From assembly GCA_963718145.1 (NCBI GenBank), contig CAVQYJ010000021.1, positions 1 to 64,000 on the forward strand: a DNA stretch of 64,000 nt. The letters are read 5' to 3'. How positions within the stretch are numbered: position 1 is the stretch's first letter; the number at the start of each line of letters is the position of its first letter. Below the pieces are notes generated by a model. It ran no database searches, had not been told where the DNA came from, and saw only the letters and a program-made list of their open reading frames with translations. This document shows, in pieces, positions 6,947-14,810 of the stretch. The translations under genes and the position numbers were made by a program. The stretch is from UBA7672 sp963718145. Lineage in GTDB: Bacteria; Pseudomonadota; Alphaproteobacteria; Caulobacterales; Hyphomonadaceae.

Positions 6947-9256
6947 CTATTCGACGGCTTCCGCCTCAGGCTTTTCCTTCGCCGTCGGCTTGGGATCAGC
7001 GATGAATTTGAAGGACAGTTTTTCCGGGTCCTTCTTGTCCACGTCAATCTGAACCCCGCCGCCCTTGGCGAGCGAGCCGAACAGGAGCTCATCCGCCATC
7101 GGCTTCTTGATGTGCTCCTGGATGAGCCGGCCCAGCGGCCGCGCGCCGAACGCTTCGTCATAACCGCGCACGGCCAGCCATTTTCGGGCTTTCGTCGTGA
7201 GCGCGATGGTGACGTTGCGGTCCGCCAGTTGCGACTCGAGCTGTAGAATGAACTTGTCCACCACCTGTTCGATGATCGCCGGAGTCAGCGCAGCGAAGGT
7301 GATGGTTGCGTCGAGCCGGTTGCGGAATTCCGGCGTGAACAGGCGCTTGATTGCCTCCTCGTCCTCGCCTTCCCGCTTGCCGCGGCCGAAGCCGATGGAT
7401 TCCTTGGCAGCGTCGGACGCCCCGGCATTCGTGGTCATGATCAGGATCACGTTCCGGAAGTCGACTTTCTTGCCGTTGGCGTCGGTCAGCGCGCCGTTGT
7501 CCATCACCTGCAGCAGAATGTTGAACAGGTCCGGGTGCGCCTTTTCGATCTCGTCAAGCAACAGGACGCAATGCGGATGCTGGTCGACGCCGTCGGTCAG
7601 GAGGCCGCCCTGGTCATAGCCGACATAGCCCGGAGGCGCGCCGATGAGGCGGCTCACCGTGTGGCGCTCCATGTACTCCGACATGTCGAAGCGCAGGAGT
7701 TCGACGCCCTGGAGCGACGCCAGCTGCTTGGCCACTTCCGTCTTGCCGACGCCCGTGGGGCCGGAGAAGAGATAGCAGCCGATCGGCTTGTTCGGTTCAC
7801 GCAGGCCCGCACGCGCCATCTTGATCGCCGTGGCGAGCGCACCGATCGCGGCGTCCTGGCCATAGACCACGCGCTTTAGATCGGTCTCGAGCGACTTGAG
7901 TTGCTCGGCGTCAGACTTGTTCACCTGCTTGGACGGAATGCGCGCCATTTTCGAAATGACGATCTCGATCTCCTTGGCGCCGATCTGCTTGCGGCGCTTG
8001 CCCTCCGGCAGCAGCCACTGGCTGGCGCCGGCTTCGTCGATCACGTCGATCGCCTTGTCGGGCAGTTTGCGGTCGGTGATGTAGCGCGAAGAGAGCTCAA
8101 CCGCCGTGCGGATGGCTTCGTTGGTGTATTTCAGACCGTGGAATTCCTCAAAGTAGGGCTTGAGGCCCATGACGATCTTGATCGAATCCTCGACCGTCGG
8201 CTCCACCACGTCGATCTTCTGGAAGCGGCGGGCGAGCGCCCGGTCTTTCTCGAAGTGCTGGCGATATTCCTTGTAGGTGGTCGAGCCCATGCAGCGAAGC
8301 TGGCCGCTCTGCAGCGCTGGCTTAAGCAGGTTCGACGCATCCATCGCGCCTCCGGACGTGGCGCCAGCCCCGATGACGGTATGGATCTCATCGATGAACA
8401 GAACCGCCTTGGGCTGTTCTTCGAGTTCCTTCACGACGGCCTTGAGACGCTCCTCGAAATCACCGCGATAGCGGGTGCCAGCAAGAAGAGCGCCCATGTC
8501 GAGTGAGAAGATCACGGCGTCGGCGAGGATCGCGGGGGCTTCGCCATCGACGATCTTCTTTGCGAGGCCTTCGGCAATCGCAGTCTTGCCCACGCCCGGG
8601 TCGCCCACGAGCAGCGGATTGTTCTTGCGGCGGCGGCACAGGACCTGGATCGCGCGCTCGACCTCGGCATGGCGGCCGATGAGCGGGTCCGTCTTGCCCT
8701 GGCGGGCCTTTTCGTTGAGGTCGACACAATAGGCAGTGAGCGCCTCACCCACGGGCTTAGCCGCTTCATCCTCCTTCTCGCCCGAGCCTTCGACCGGCTT
8801 GGGCTTGGACATGCCGGGCTTCTTCGCCACGCCATGGGAAATGTAGTTGACCGCGTCGTACCGCGTCATGTCCTGCTCCTGCAGGAAGTAGGCGGCATGA
8901 CTGTCACGCTCGGCGAAGATCGACACCAGCACGTTGGCGCCGGTCACTTCGTCCTTGGACGAGCTTTCGACGTGAAGCACGGCGCGCTGTACGACGCGCT
9001 GGAATGCGGCAGTCGGGTGCACCTGTCCGCCGTCCTCGACGACGAAGGACGCACAATCATTGTCCAGATAGTTGGCGAGGTCGCGGCGCAGCTTTTCGAT
9101 GTCGAGCTTGCACGCCGTCATCACCTCGGCAGCGTCCTCGTCTTCGGTGAGGGCTAGCAGGAGATGTTCGAGAGTTGCGTACTCGTGCTTGCGCTCGGCA
9201 GCGAGCTGCAGGGCGCGTTCGAGGGCTCGTTCAAGACTGGGAGTCAGGGAGGGCAT
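6947..9256 (-). CDS. clpA: ATP-dependent Clp protease ATP-binding subunit ClpA
   Basis: A 769-residue double-AAA+ unfoldase. It has an N-domain (residues 1-140) with two repeats, then a first AAA+ module with Walker A GDPGVGKT (218-225) and Walker B VLFIDEIHT, and a second with Walker A GPTGVGKTEVAKQLA (about 500) and Walker B LLLDEIEKAHPD. The C-terminal D2 small domain carries FGARPLGRLIQEHIKKP. The IGF/LGF-type ClpP-docking loop is represented by ESIGFGRGK (near residue 620). ClpA feeds N-degron and other substrates to ClpP. It follows clpS by ten bases and is closed by the hairpin at 6900-6925. clpP is not in this window. Confidence 0.97.
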   Translation of the reverse strand: MPSLTPSLERALERALQLAAERKHEYATLEHLLLALTEDEDAAEVMTACKLDIEKLRRDLANYLDNDCASFVVEDGGQVHPTAAFQRVVQRAVLHVESSSKDEVTGANVLVSIFAERDSHAAYFLQEQDMTRYDAVNYISHGVAKKPGMSKPKPVEGSGEKEDEAAKPVGEALTAYCVDLNEKARQGKTDPLIGRHAEVERAIQVLCRRRKNNPLLVGDPGVGKTAIAEGLAKKIVDGEAPAILADAVIFSLDMGALLAGTRYRGDFEERLKAVVKELEEQPKAVLFIDEIHTVIGAGATSGGAMDASNLLKPALQSGQLRCMGSTTYKEYRQHFEKDRALARRFQKIDVVEPTVEDSIKIVMGLKPYFEEFHGLKYTNEAIRTAVELSSRYITDRKLPDKAIDVIDEAGASQWLLPEGKRRKQIGAKEIEIVISKMARIPSKQVNKSDAEQLKSLETDLKRVVYGQDAAIGALATAIKMARAGLREPNKPIGCYLFSGPTGVGKTEVAKQLASLQGVELLRFDMSEYMERHTVSRLIGAPPGYVGYDQGGLLTDGVDQHPHCVLLLDEIEKAHPDLFNILLQVMDNGALTDANGKKVDFRNVILIMTTNAGASDAAKESIGFGRGKREGEDEEAIKRLFTPEFRNRLDATITFAALTPAIIEQVVDKFILQLESQLADRNVTIALTTKARKWLAVRGYDEAFGARPLGRLIQEHIKKPMADELLFGSLAKGGGVQIDVDKKDPEKLSFKFIADPKPTAKEKPEAEAVE

Positions 9257-9265
9257 TAAGGGTGT

Positions 9266-9610
9266 CTAATCCTCACGTTCCATGGTGCATTGCAAAGGAT
9301 GTTCGTTTCGGCGGGCAAGGTCCATAACCTGCGCCACCTTGGTCTCAGCCACGTCATAGGGAAACACGCCGCAGACGCCGACCCCGTAGTTGTGCACGTG
9401 AAGCATGATCCGAGTCGCCTCCTCGCGCGACTTGTTGAAAAAATGCTCGAGCACCAGGACCACGAACTCCATCGGCGTGTAGTCATCGTTCAGAAGCAGC
9501 ACCCGGTAGAGCGACGGCTTCTTCGTTTTCGGCTTCGTCCTCGTGGCGACGCCGAGTTCCCGGTTGGTGTCCGGCGGTTTGGGACCGTTGGGTGTGCGCT
9601 TGTCGGCCAT
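9266..9610 (-). CDS. clpS: ATP-dependent Clp protease adaptor ClpS
   Basis: The ATG at 9610 (SD AAGGA) gives 114 residues. An upstream in-frame extension to 9769 looks non-coding. After a 30-residue basic, Pro-rich tail comes the ClpS fold: YRVLLLNDDYTPMEFVV (substrate-pocket Asn-Asp-Asp near residues 41-43), HVHNYGVGVCG, and NEHPLQCTMERED at the end. ClpS delivers N-degron substrates with bulky N-terminal residues to the ClpA N-domain. It is immediately upstream of clpA on the same strand, the common alphaproteobacterial order. Confidence 0.96.
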   Translation of the reverse strand: MADKRTPNGPKPPDTNRELGVATRTKPKTKKPSLYRVLLLNDDYTPMEFVVLVLEHFFNKSREEATRIMLHVHNYGVGVCGVFPYDVAETKVAQVMDLARRNEHPLQCTMERED

Positions 9611-9717
9611 GGTTCCTTGGGCTGGTGCGGGACCTGATATGGGGTGCGAAAGTCGGGTTTGCTGTCTGTGGGTAGCGTCGGCCTCCGGTATGGTGAACGG
9701 AAGCTTTACAGCTTGTA

Positions 9718-9870
9718 TTAGATATTGATCCGGCGGCCCAGTGAAAGGGCCTTGTCCGCAACCCTGCATTTCCGGGCCGGATCGTGCTGTTTGGTGGCAA
9801 GGTGTGCAGCTTCAGGCGCCTGCGCCAGGTCCGCCAGGACGCTGGAAAATGGCTTGGTCCCGTCGCTCAT
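9718..9870 (-). CDS. Possible 50-residue hypothetical protein upstream of clpS
   Basis: An ATG at 9870 opens 50 codons (MSDGTKPFSSVLADLAQ ... LGRRINI) to TAA at 9718, on the clpS strand and 107 bases upstream of it. Third-position GC is about 72%, somewhat lower than its neighbours. The SD is poor (GGCGGG directly before ATG). It sits where many alphaproteobacteria carry a phasin or small ORF before clpS. No family recognised; it may be spurious. Confidence 0.3.
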   Translation of the reverse strand: MSDGTKPFSSVLADLAQAPEAAHLATKQHDPARKCRVADKALSLGRRINI

Positions 9871-10099
9871 CCCGCCGACACGCGTCCGTGAGCAGCGGCT
9901 GCCACAGTCTTGCACGGTTCATGCACGATTAAGCGAAATGGCGCTCTACTGTTCTCCAAGGAGACTAGCCGGCGGGCGCCGAGCGACAAATTTGCTCGAA
10001 CCTGTAGTTCGGGGGTGACGTGGATTAAAGATTGGGTAAGTTCGGCATTGGACCCTCAATCTGTCTTTGTATGTGCTTCGAAAGAGGATTCCGTCCCGT
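9871..10099. other. Divergent intergenic region between the clpS side and dacA
   Basis: With the 50-codon ORF this makes a gap of about 490 bases between clpS and dacA, the longest in the window without a secure gene. It should contain the clpS and dacA promoters. A clear sigma-70 pair did not stand out by eye. No tRNA-like, repeat or terminator structure was recognised. Confidence 0.4.
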
Positions 10100-11322
10100 A
10101 TGAAGACGTCTTCTCCCGTCTCGTGGATGCGGAAGGTTGTTGCCGTGATGGCCGTTGCTTTGGCCGTCGTGTCACCCGCCTGGGCCGGCAAATACGCTTC
10201 CATCGTCATCGATCTCGACACGCACCAGGTCCTGCATTCGCGTGAAGCCGATGAAGTTCGTTACCCGGCGTCGCTGACAAAGGTGATGACGCTTTACCTG
10301 GTGTTTGACGCCCTCGATTCCGGAAGATTGAAGCTTTCCGAGCGGATGAAGGTGTCCAAGGCTGCTTCGCGCCAGCAGCCGTCCAAGCTCGGCCTCAAGG
10401 CCGGCGCCACCATCAAGGTCGAGGACGCGATCCGGGCCCTGGTGACCAAGTCAGCCAACGACGTGGCCGTGGTGTTCGCCGAACGCATCAGCGGCTCGGA
10501 GGCCAAGTTCTCCGCCAAGATGAACGCCAAGGCCAAGGAACTCGGTCTGGAAAAGACCTACTTCGTCAATGCATCCGGCCTGCCGCACAAGCGCCAGACG
10601 ACTTCCGCGCGCGACATGGCCAAGCTGGCCGAGGCGATGTTTCTCGACCACAAGAAGCGCTACAACTACTTCTCCCTGCCCACGTTCACCTGGAACAAGC
10701 GCAAGTACGAGAACCACAACACCCTGCTGAAGAAGGTCGAGGGCGTCGACGGCATCAAGACCGGCTACACCAACGCTTCCGGCTACAACCTGATGGCTTC
10801 GGCCAACCGCAACGGCCACCGCGTCATCGCCGTGATGCTGGGCGGCTCCAGCGGCCGGTCGCGCGACCAGCACGTCGCGGACCTCCTGGAAGCGGCTTTC
10901 CTCGAGATTTCCGGTGCGCCGGCCGACCAGCTCGCGGACCTGCGGGACCGGATTACCTCTGGCGAGCGCGGCAATTCCTCGGCTGACGACCTGGCGCTGG
11001 CGCAGCTCCGCAAGTTCACTGCAGACGGCGCCGAGCTTCTCGCATCTGCCCCGGGTGCGGCCCTAGCCGCCCTTACAGGCGCAGAAGAGGACGAAGAAAA
11101 CGGCTCGACCGCCGAGGATGGCGACGATGGCGTTGAAGTCGCGGAAGGCGAAGACCCGGGCGAAACGGCAGAGGGCGATGCGGATGGGGGGTCCACGGCG
11201 GTTGCTGATCGTTCCGGCGGCGCCGTCCGACAGTCGTTGCGGCAGATCCAGTCACGGCTGCAGTTGTGGTTGTTCCGGCGGCCACACTCCCGGCCACGGA
11301 GCCGACCCCAGTCACTCCGTAG
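10100..11322 (+). CDS. dacA: D-alanyl-D-alanine carboxypeptidase (peptidase S11), frameshift in the C-terminal tail
   Basis: ATG at 10100 gives a signal peptide ending SPAWAG (residue 30), then the penicillin-binding fold with SLTK (S58-K61), SAND and KTG (DGIKTGYTN). It trims the terminal D-Ala of peptidoglycan stem peptides in the periplasm. After about residue 330 an acidic, low-complexity region begins (EDEENGSTAEDGDD). The continuous frame then runs into antisense of the next gene, ending at 11566. From 11230 a different frame reads TVVAADPVTAAVVVVP, then an Ala/Thr/Pro tail ending at TAG 11322, nine bases before the convergent gene. One lost base between 11208 and 11230 would restore a single frame. 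The catalytic domain is unaffected. Confidence 0.85.
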
Positions 11323-11331
11323 GGGTTTCCG

Positions 11332-11685
11332 CTATTTAACCTTGCGCCAGCGCAACGGCTTGCCGCTGTCTCGAAAGACCTCGCCGCGTGCTTCGGCGTC
11401 GAGCTGCACGGTCTTCATCCACCACCCCGACGTCGACCCGAATTCTGGCAGCGCCTTGCGCATGGCGTCGAACATCTCGGTCTGGGTGAGCCCCGGCGCA
11501 GCCTTGGGCATGAATCCGAGAAACGCCTTGCGGGCTGCGAGAAATTTGACCGCATCGCGCTTGTAGGTCTTGCCCGGCGCATTGACGTTCAGGGCGTCGA
11601 CCGTCCTGGCGCCAACTTGCTTCGGCGCTTTCGACGGGCCTTTTGGGGGCGGCGGCTTCTTCTTTGGTGCAGGTTTCCTTGCCAT
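11332..11685 (-). CDS. DUF6958-like small basic protein
   Basis: A 117-residue protein with a Lys/Pro-rich N-terminus (ARKPAPKKKPPPPKG), then a compact domain with GLTQTEMFDAMRKALPEF and GWWMKTVQLDAEARGEVFR, ending PLRWRK. The GWW-KTVQLD...LRW pattern matches what I recall of DUF6958 proteins. The Lys/Pro-rich tail suggests nucleic acid binding, which is inference. It is convergent with dacA, whose restored stop lies nine bases away. Confidence 0.65.
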   Translation of the reverse strand: MARKPAPKKKPPPPKGPSKAPKQVGARTVDALNVNAPGKTYKRDAVKFLAARKAFLGFMPKAAPGLTQTEMFDAMRKALPEFGSTSGWWMKTVQLDAEARGEVFRDSGKPLRWRKVK

Positions 11686-11778
11686 GAGCCGATCCTACCG
11701 CAGCCAGACGCGCTGACCAGAGCTGGCGCCAACGATGATCCGCGATTTCGAGACGGCGTCCGGAGAAGGCCCGGCGAG

Positions 11779-12654
11779 CTAGAAGTTCATTTCCTTGCCT
11801 TCGAGGCCGGGCAGCTTCAGCACGATCATGATGTCGCGGATTTCCTGGCGGGCGGCGACATGGCTCATCGTAAAGGCGACGCCCGAGCCGGCATCCGTCA
11901 GGTCCAGCAGCGACAGGCCCATCGGGAACAGCTCGCGGTAGATTACGCGCTCGGACAGGCCCGGCGCGATGCGGAAGCCGATGCGCCGGGAAAGGTTGTC
12001 GAGCGCTTCACCAACCCGCTGCTTGTTCTTGGCGTCCAGCGGCGACATGCGATTGCGCATGACAACCCAGTCGATCGGCTTGCGCGTTGCCTGCGCCTTC
12101 TTCTTGCGGCAATCCCAGACAAGTTCCGCATAGAAGCTGGGGCGGGCCACTTCCAGGGTCTGGGGGTCAACGTCGCCCAGAAGGTCGAAATCCACGAAAC
12201 TGTCGTTGAGCGGCGTGATCAGGGTATCAGCCGAGGAGTGCGCCAGGCGCGACAGGAAGGTGTCGCCGCCAGGAGCGTCGATGATGATGAAATTGCACTT
12301 TTCCGACAGGCGCTTGAGGCTTTCGGCAAAATGCCTGGCCTCTTCCTTTTCCGCAGCGTCCAGATCGCGGGCCTGGCTGGCGTCGATGCGCACCATTTCC
12401 GGCATCGGCAGAGGGGCGCCGGTATTGCGGATCCAGCGCGAGCGGTTCTCGAGGTAGCGCGCCAGCGACCGCTGGCGCACGTCGAGGTCCATGACCCCGA
12501 CCTTCATGCCCATGCGCAGCAGCGCGATCGACAGGTGCATGGCCACCGTGGACTTGCCGGCGCCGCCCTTTTCGTTGCCCACCACGATGGTGTGGGCGAG
12601 CCCTGCTGTGGCTTTGGGATCAAGTTCCATGATTGCGCCGGCTGACGTGACCAT
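11779..12654 (-). CDS. mipZ: Division plane positioning ATPase MipZ
   Basis: A 291-residue ParA/MinD-type ATPase with deviant Walker A VVGNEKGGAGKST (residues 24-36), switch I VMDLDVRQRSLARYLENR, Walker B-like IIIDAPGGDTF, and the MipZ-typical stretches TPLNDSFVDFDLLG and ERVIYRELFPMGL. These track Caulobacter MipZ closely rather than chromosome-partition ParA. MipZ binds the ParB-origin complex, forms a bipolar gradient and inhibits FtsZ away from midcell. The ATG at 12654 has GAGG five bases upstream and is preferred to the ATG at 12630. It follows the SPOR-like gene by 18 bases, so the two probably form one operon. Confidence 0.93.
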   Translation of the reverse strand: MVTSAGAIMELDPKATAGLAHTIVVGNEKGGAGKSTVAMHLSIALLRMGMKVGVMDLDVRQRSLARYLENRSRWIRNTGAPLPMPEMVRIDASQARDLDAAEKEEARHFAESLKRLSEKCNFIIIDAPGGDTFLSRLAHSSADTLITPLNDSFVDFDLLGDVDPQTLEVARPSFYAELVWDCRKKKAQATRKPIDWVVMRNRMSPLDAKNKQRVGEALDNLSRRIGFRIAPGLSERVIYRELFPMGLSLLDLTDAGSGVAFTMSHVAARQEIRDIMIVLKLPGLEGKEMNF

Positions 12655-12672
12655 CGTTACCTCAGCCTGCGG

Positions 12673-13317
12673 TTAATAAGCTCTTACCGGCGGCATGGCG
12701 CGGCAGGCGCCGGCAATGCCGGAAAGTTCCACGCACAGCGCGTTCACCGCCGCCTGACTGCCCAGGGGGCCCGTCGTCAGCCGGGTTTCGGCGCCAACTG
12801 TCGTGTAGCGGGGGGTCATGCCCGTGAGCCTCGGCGTCCGGGCCAGGCGGCGCCAGTCGGCCTCAGCCGCCTGCTTCGAGCGGAAAGAGCCGAGTTCCGC
12901 CTCGTAGAACAGCGATTTGGCGCCGCGGAGGGTCGGAGCCGGAGCGTAGAGTTCGGACATGCGAACCGTTGTGGCCGGGTCCGGCGTCATGCCGGCCGCA
13001 GCCTTTTCCCTGGACGGATCGGCGGGAATGAACAGTTCGGGATGGTCGGGCAGCGGGCCCATGATCTCCAGCGCCTTGCGCAGGTTCGCGATCTCGGCGT
13101 CGATCCGCTTCAACTCGGTTTCGAGGATTTCTATCTTCTCGGACTGGCTGACAGGGCTCAGTTGCTTGCTGACCTGGCCGGCCGGCGGATCACCCTGCAG
13201 CGGCTCGGGCGGGGCCATCGCCTCGGCGGCTGGGGCCAGCTTCACAAAGGCGGCAACGGCCAGAGCGGCGGCGCTGAAGCCGGCAAACCTGAGATAGCTG
13301 ACGATGTCGTGCCGCAT
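12673..13317 (-). CDS. SPOR-like single-pass membrane protein
   Basis: A 214-residue protein. It has a short cytoplasmic N-terminus and one membrane helix (about residues 11-30, FAGFSAAALAVAAFVKLA), a Pro/Ala linker, a coiled coil (about 60-88, EKIEILETELKRIDAEIANL), and a C-terminal domain opening YEAELGSFRSKQAAEADWRRL. The last domain resembles SPOR (peptidoglycan-binding at division sites): aromatic-x-LGSF, a helix with an Ala/Trp pattern, and two more strands. It lies directly upstream of mipZ on the same strand, which supports a division role. The SPOR call is by eye and moderate. Confidence 0.65.
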   Translation of the reverse strand: MRHDIVSYLRFAGFSAAALAVAAFVKLAPAAEAMAPPEPLQGDPPAGQVSKQLSPVSQSEKIEILETELKRIDAEIANLRKALEIMGPLPDHPELFIPADPSREKAAAGMTPDPATTVRMSELYAPAPTLRGAKSLFYEAELGSFRSKQAAEADWRRLARTPRLTGMTPRYTTVGAETRLTTGPLGSQAAVNALCVELSGIAGACRAMPPVRAY

Positions 13318-13479
13318 GGCGTAAGGATCGTTCCCGCCGGTTAAGGACCCCTAAAACGTCGCGGGCGGTCGCGATTGATCTGACGCCCATTAACGTCCTA
13401 GAAGCGCGCGCCGGAAAGGACTTTTGACAGCGATTCCGTTGCGTTTGTTGGTGATGGGTACTGATACGCGAGGTAGAAC

Positions 13480-14355
13480 TTGCCGAAGCGAGCGCCGATC
13501 ACAGTCGCGAGGACGCGCGCCGAAGCCAAGGATTGGTATAGGTCGCAGCGCGCCGCCGGCAAACGTATCGCCTTTGCACCGACCATGGGGGCGCTGCACG
13601 ACGGCCATGTCAGCCTGATCCGCATCGGACTCGAAAAGGCTGACGTCGCCTGCTCGTCGATTTTCGTGAACCCCACCCAGTTTGCGCCCCATGAGGACCT
13701 CGCGACCTATCCGCGTGACGAGGATGGCGACCTTCGCAAGCTCGCCGAGGCTGGATGCACGTTCTGCTACTGCCCCTCTGCCTCCGAAATGTATCCGCCC
13801 GGGGATTCGACCCGCGTCGTGGTGAAGGACCTCTCCCACATTCTCGAAGGCGATGTGCGGCCGCACTTCTTCGAAGGCGTCGCCAGCGTGGTCAGCCGGC
13901 TGTTCCTGCACGTCTGCCCGGACGTCGCCGTGTTCGGCGAGAAGGACTACCAGCAGCTCCTGGTCATCCGGCGCATGACGCAGGACCTCGGCTTCGGCAT
14001 CGAGATCCTTGGCGGCCCCACCATCCGCGAGGCCGACGGGCTCGCGATGTCATCCCGCAACGCATACCTGTCGCCAGACGAGCGCGTGAAAGCCGTGGAC
14101 GTGTCCCGCGTGATGCGCGAGGCGGCGCTGCGCCTCGAAGCGGGCGAAGCGATCCGCCAGGCGACCGAAACCGCCAAGGCCGAGCTGATGGCCGCAGGCT
14201 TTGCGTCGGTGGACTATGTCGAGGCGCGGCGGGCAGACACGCTCGCGCCGTTCGGCATGGAAAGCGCGCCCGAAGGCATCAGCGGCCGCGTCCTCGTCGC
14301 CGCACGCCTGGGCAGGACGCGGCTGATCGACAATATGGGCTTCGTGCGGAAGTAG
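13480..14355 (+). CDS. panC: Pantothenate synthetase PanC
   Basis: A 291-residue enzyme joining pantoate and beta-alanine with ATP. The nucleotidyltransferase HIGH-like site is PTMGALHDGH (about residues 33-42). FVNPTQF, GEKDYQQL (about 158-165) and SSRNAYLS are also present. The start is TTG at 13480, supported by AGGTAG six bases upstream and no in-frame ATG with an SD. The gap before it is shared with the divergent SPOR-mipZ operon. panB lies about 47 kb away in this window; panD is not here. Confidence 0.95.
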   Translation: MPKRAPITVARTRAEAKDWYRSQRAAGKRIAFAPTMGALHDGHVSLIRIGLEKADVACSSIFVNPTQFAPHEDLATYPRDEDGDLRKLAEAGCTFCYCPSASEMYPPGDSTRVVVKDLSHILEGDVRPHFFEGVASVVSRLFLHVCPDVAVFGEKDYQQLLVIRRMTQDLGFGIEILGGPTIREADGLAMSSRNAYLSPDERVKAVDVSRVMREAALRLEAGEAIRQATETAKAELMAAGFASVDYVEARRADTLAPFGMESAPEGISGRVLVAARLGRTRLIDNMGFVRK

Positions 14356-14395
14356 GCTGCTCGCGGCTTCGATGAAAATCTGCTAGGCTTCCGGA

Positions 14396-14695
14396 ATGAG
14401 CCTCACGTCGCTGATCCTTATGGCCGTGATCTGCACGATCGTTGTGACGATCCTGTCGCGGCAGAGGCCCGCTCGGCTGCGGGACGCGCAAAGGCAGCTA
14501 GGCAAAGCGTTTCGCGCCCTGCTCAGGGACCGCCGAGAACTGATCCTGTTCGCCCTCGTCGAAGTTGTTGCGATCGCCGCCCTGGCCCTGCTGCTGCTTG
14601 CCGTTGGCCCGGGCGTGAGCGGAATCGTGCTGGTCGCTGGCGCCGGCATACTGGCCATCTGGGCCATCACGAAGCCGCCTGCGACGCGCCGCTAG
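14396..14695 (+). CDS. Small membrane protein, hypothetical
   Basis: A 99-residue protein with one N-terminal hydrophobic helix (residues 4-20), a very basic 30-residue loop (RQRPARLRDAQRQLGKAFRA), and two close C-terminal helices (about 49-88). It lies 40 bases after panC and could be cotranscribed. No family recognised. Confidence 0.55.
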   Translation: MSLTSLILMAVICTIVVTILSRQRPARLRDAQRQLGKAFRALLRDRRELILFALVEVVAIAALALLLLAVGPGVSGIVLVAGAGILAIWAITKPPATRR

Positions 14696-14779
14696 GTCGT
14701 ACTACGCCAGCGCCGCTCACGACGACGTGGCGGGCCTTCCGCTTGTTTAACTTGCGCCGGCGGTCGCGTTGGCAATGAT

Positions 14780-14802
14780 CCCTCCCGTTGTGCAAGGGAG
14801 GG
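14780..14802 (+). promoter_or_regulatory. Hairpin that would sequester the SD of the serine hydrolase gene
   Basis: CCCTCCC (14780-14786) is complementary to GGGAGGG (14796-14802), with the nine-base loop GTTGTGCAA. The second arm contains the SD for the ATG at 14811. Folding would hide the ribosome-binding site, so translation may be controlled by structure, temperature or a trans-acting RNA. The pairing is visible; the regulation is inference. Confidence 0.45.
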
Positions 14803-14810
14803 GACGCGAC

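Noticed and set aside
12672..12686. TTAA-N7-TTAC resembling a CtrA box before mipZ
   Set aside because: It overlaps the last codons of the SPOR-like gene, deviates in the second half-site, and a single near-match is expected by chance.
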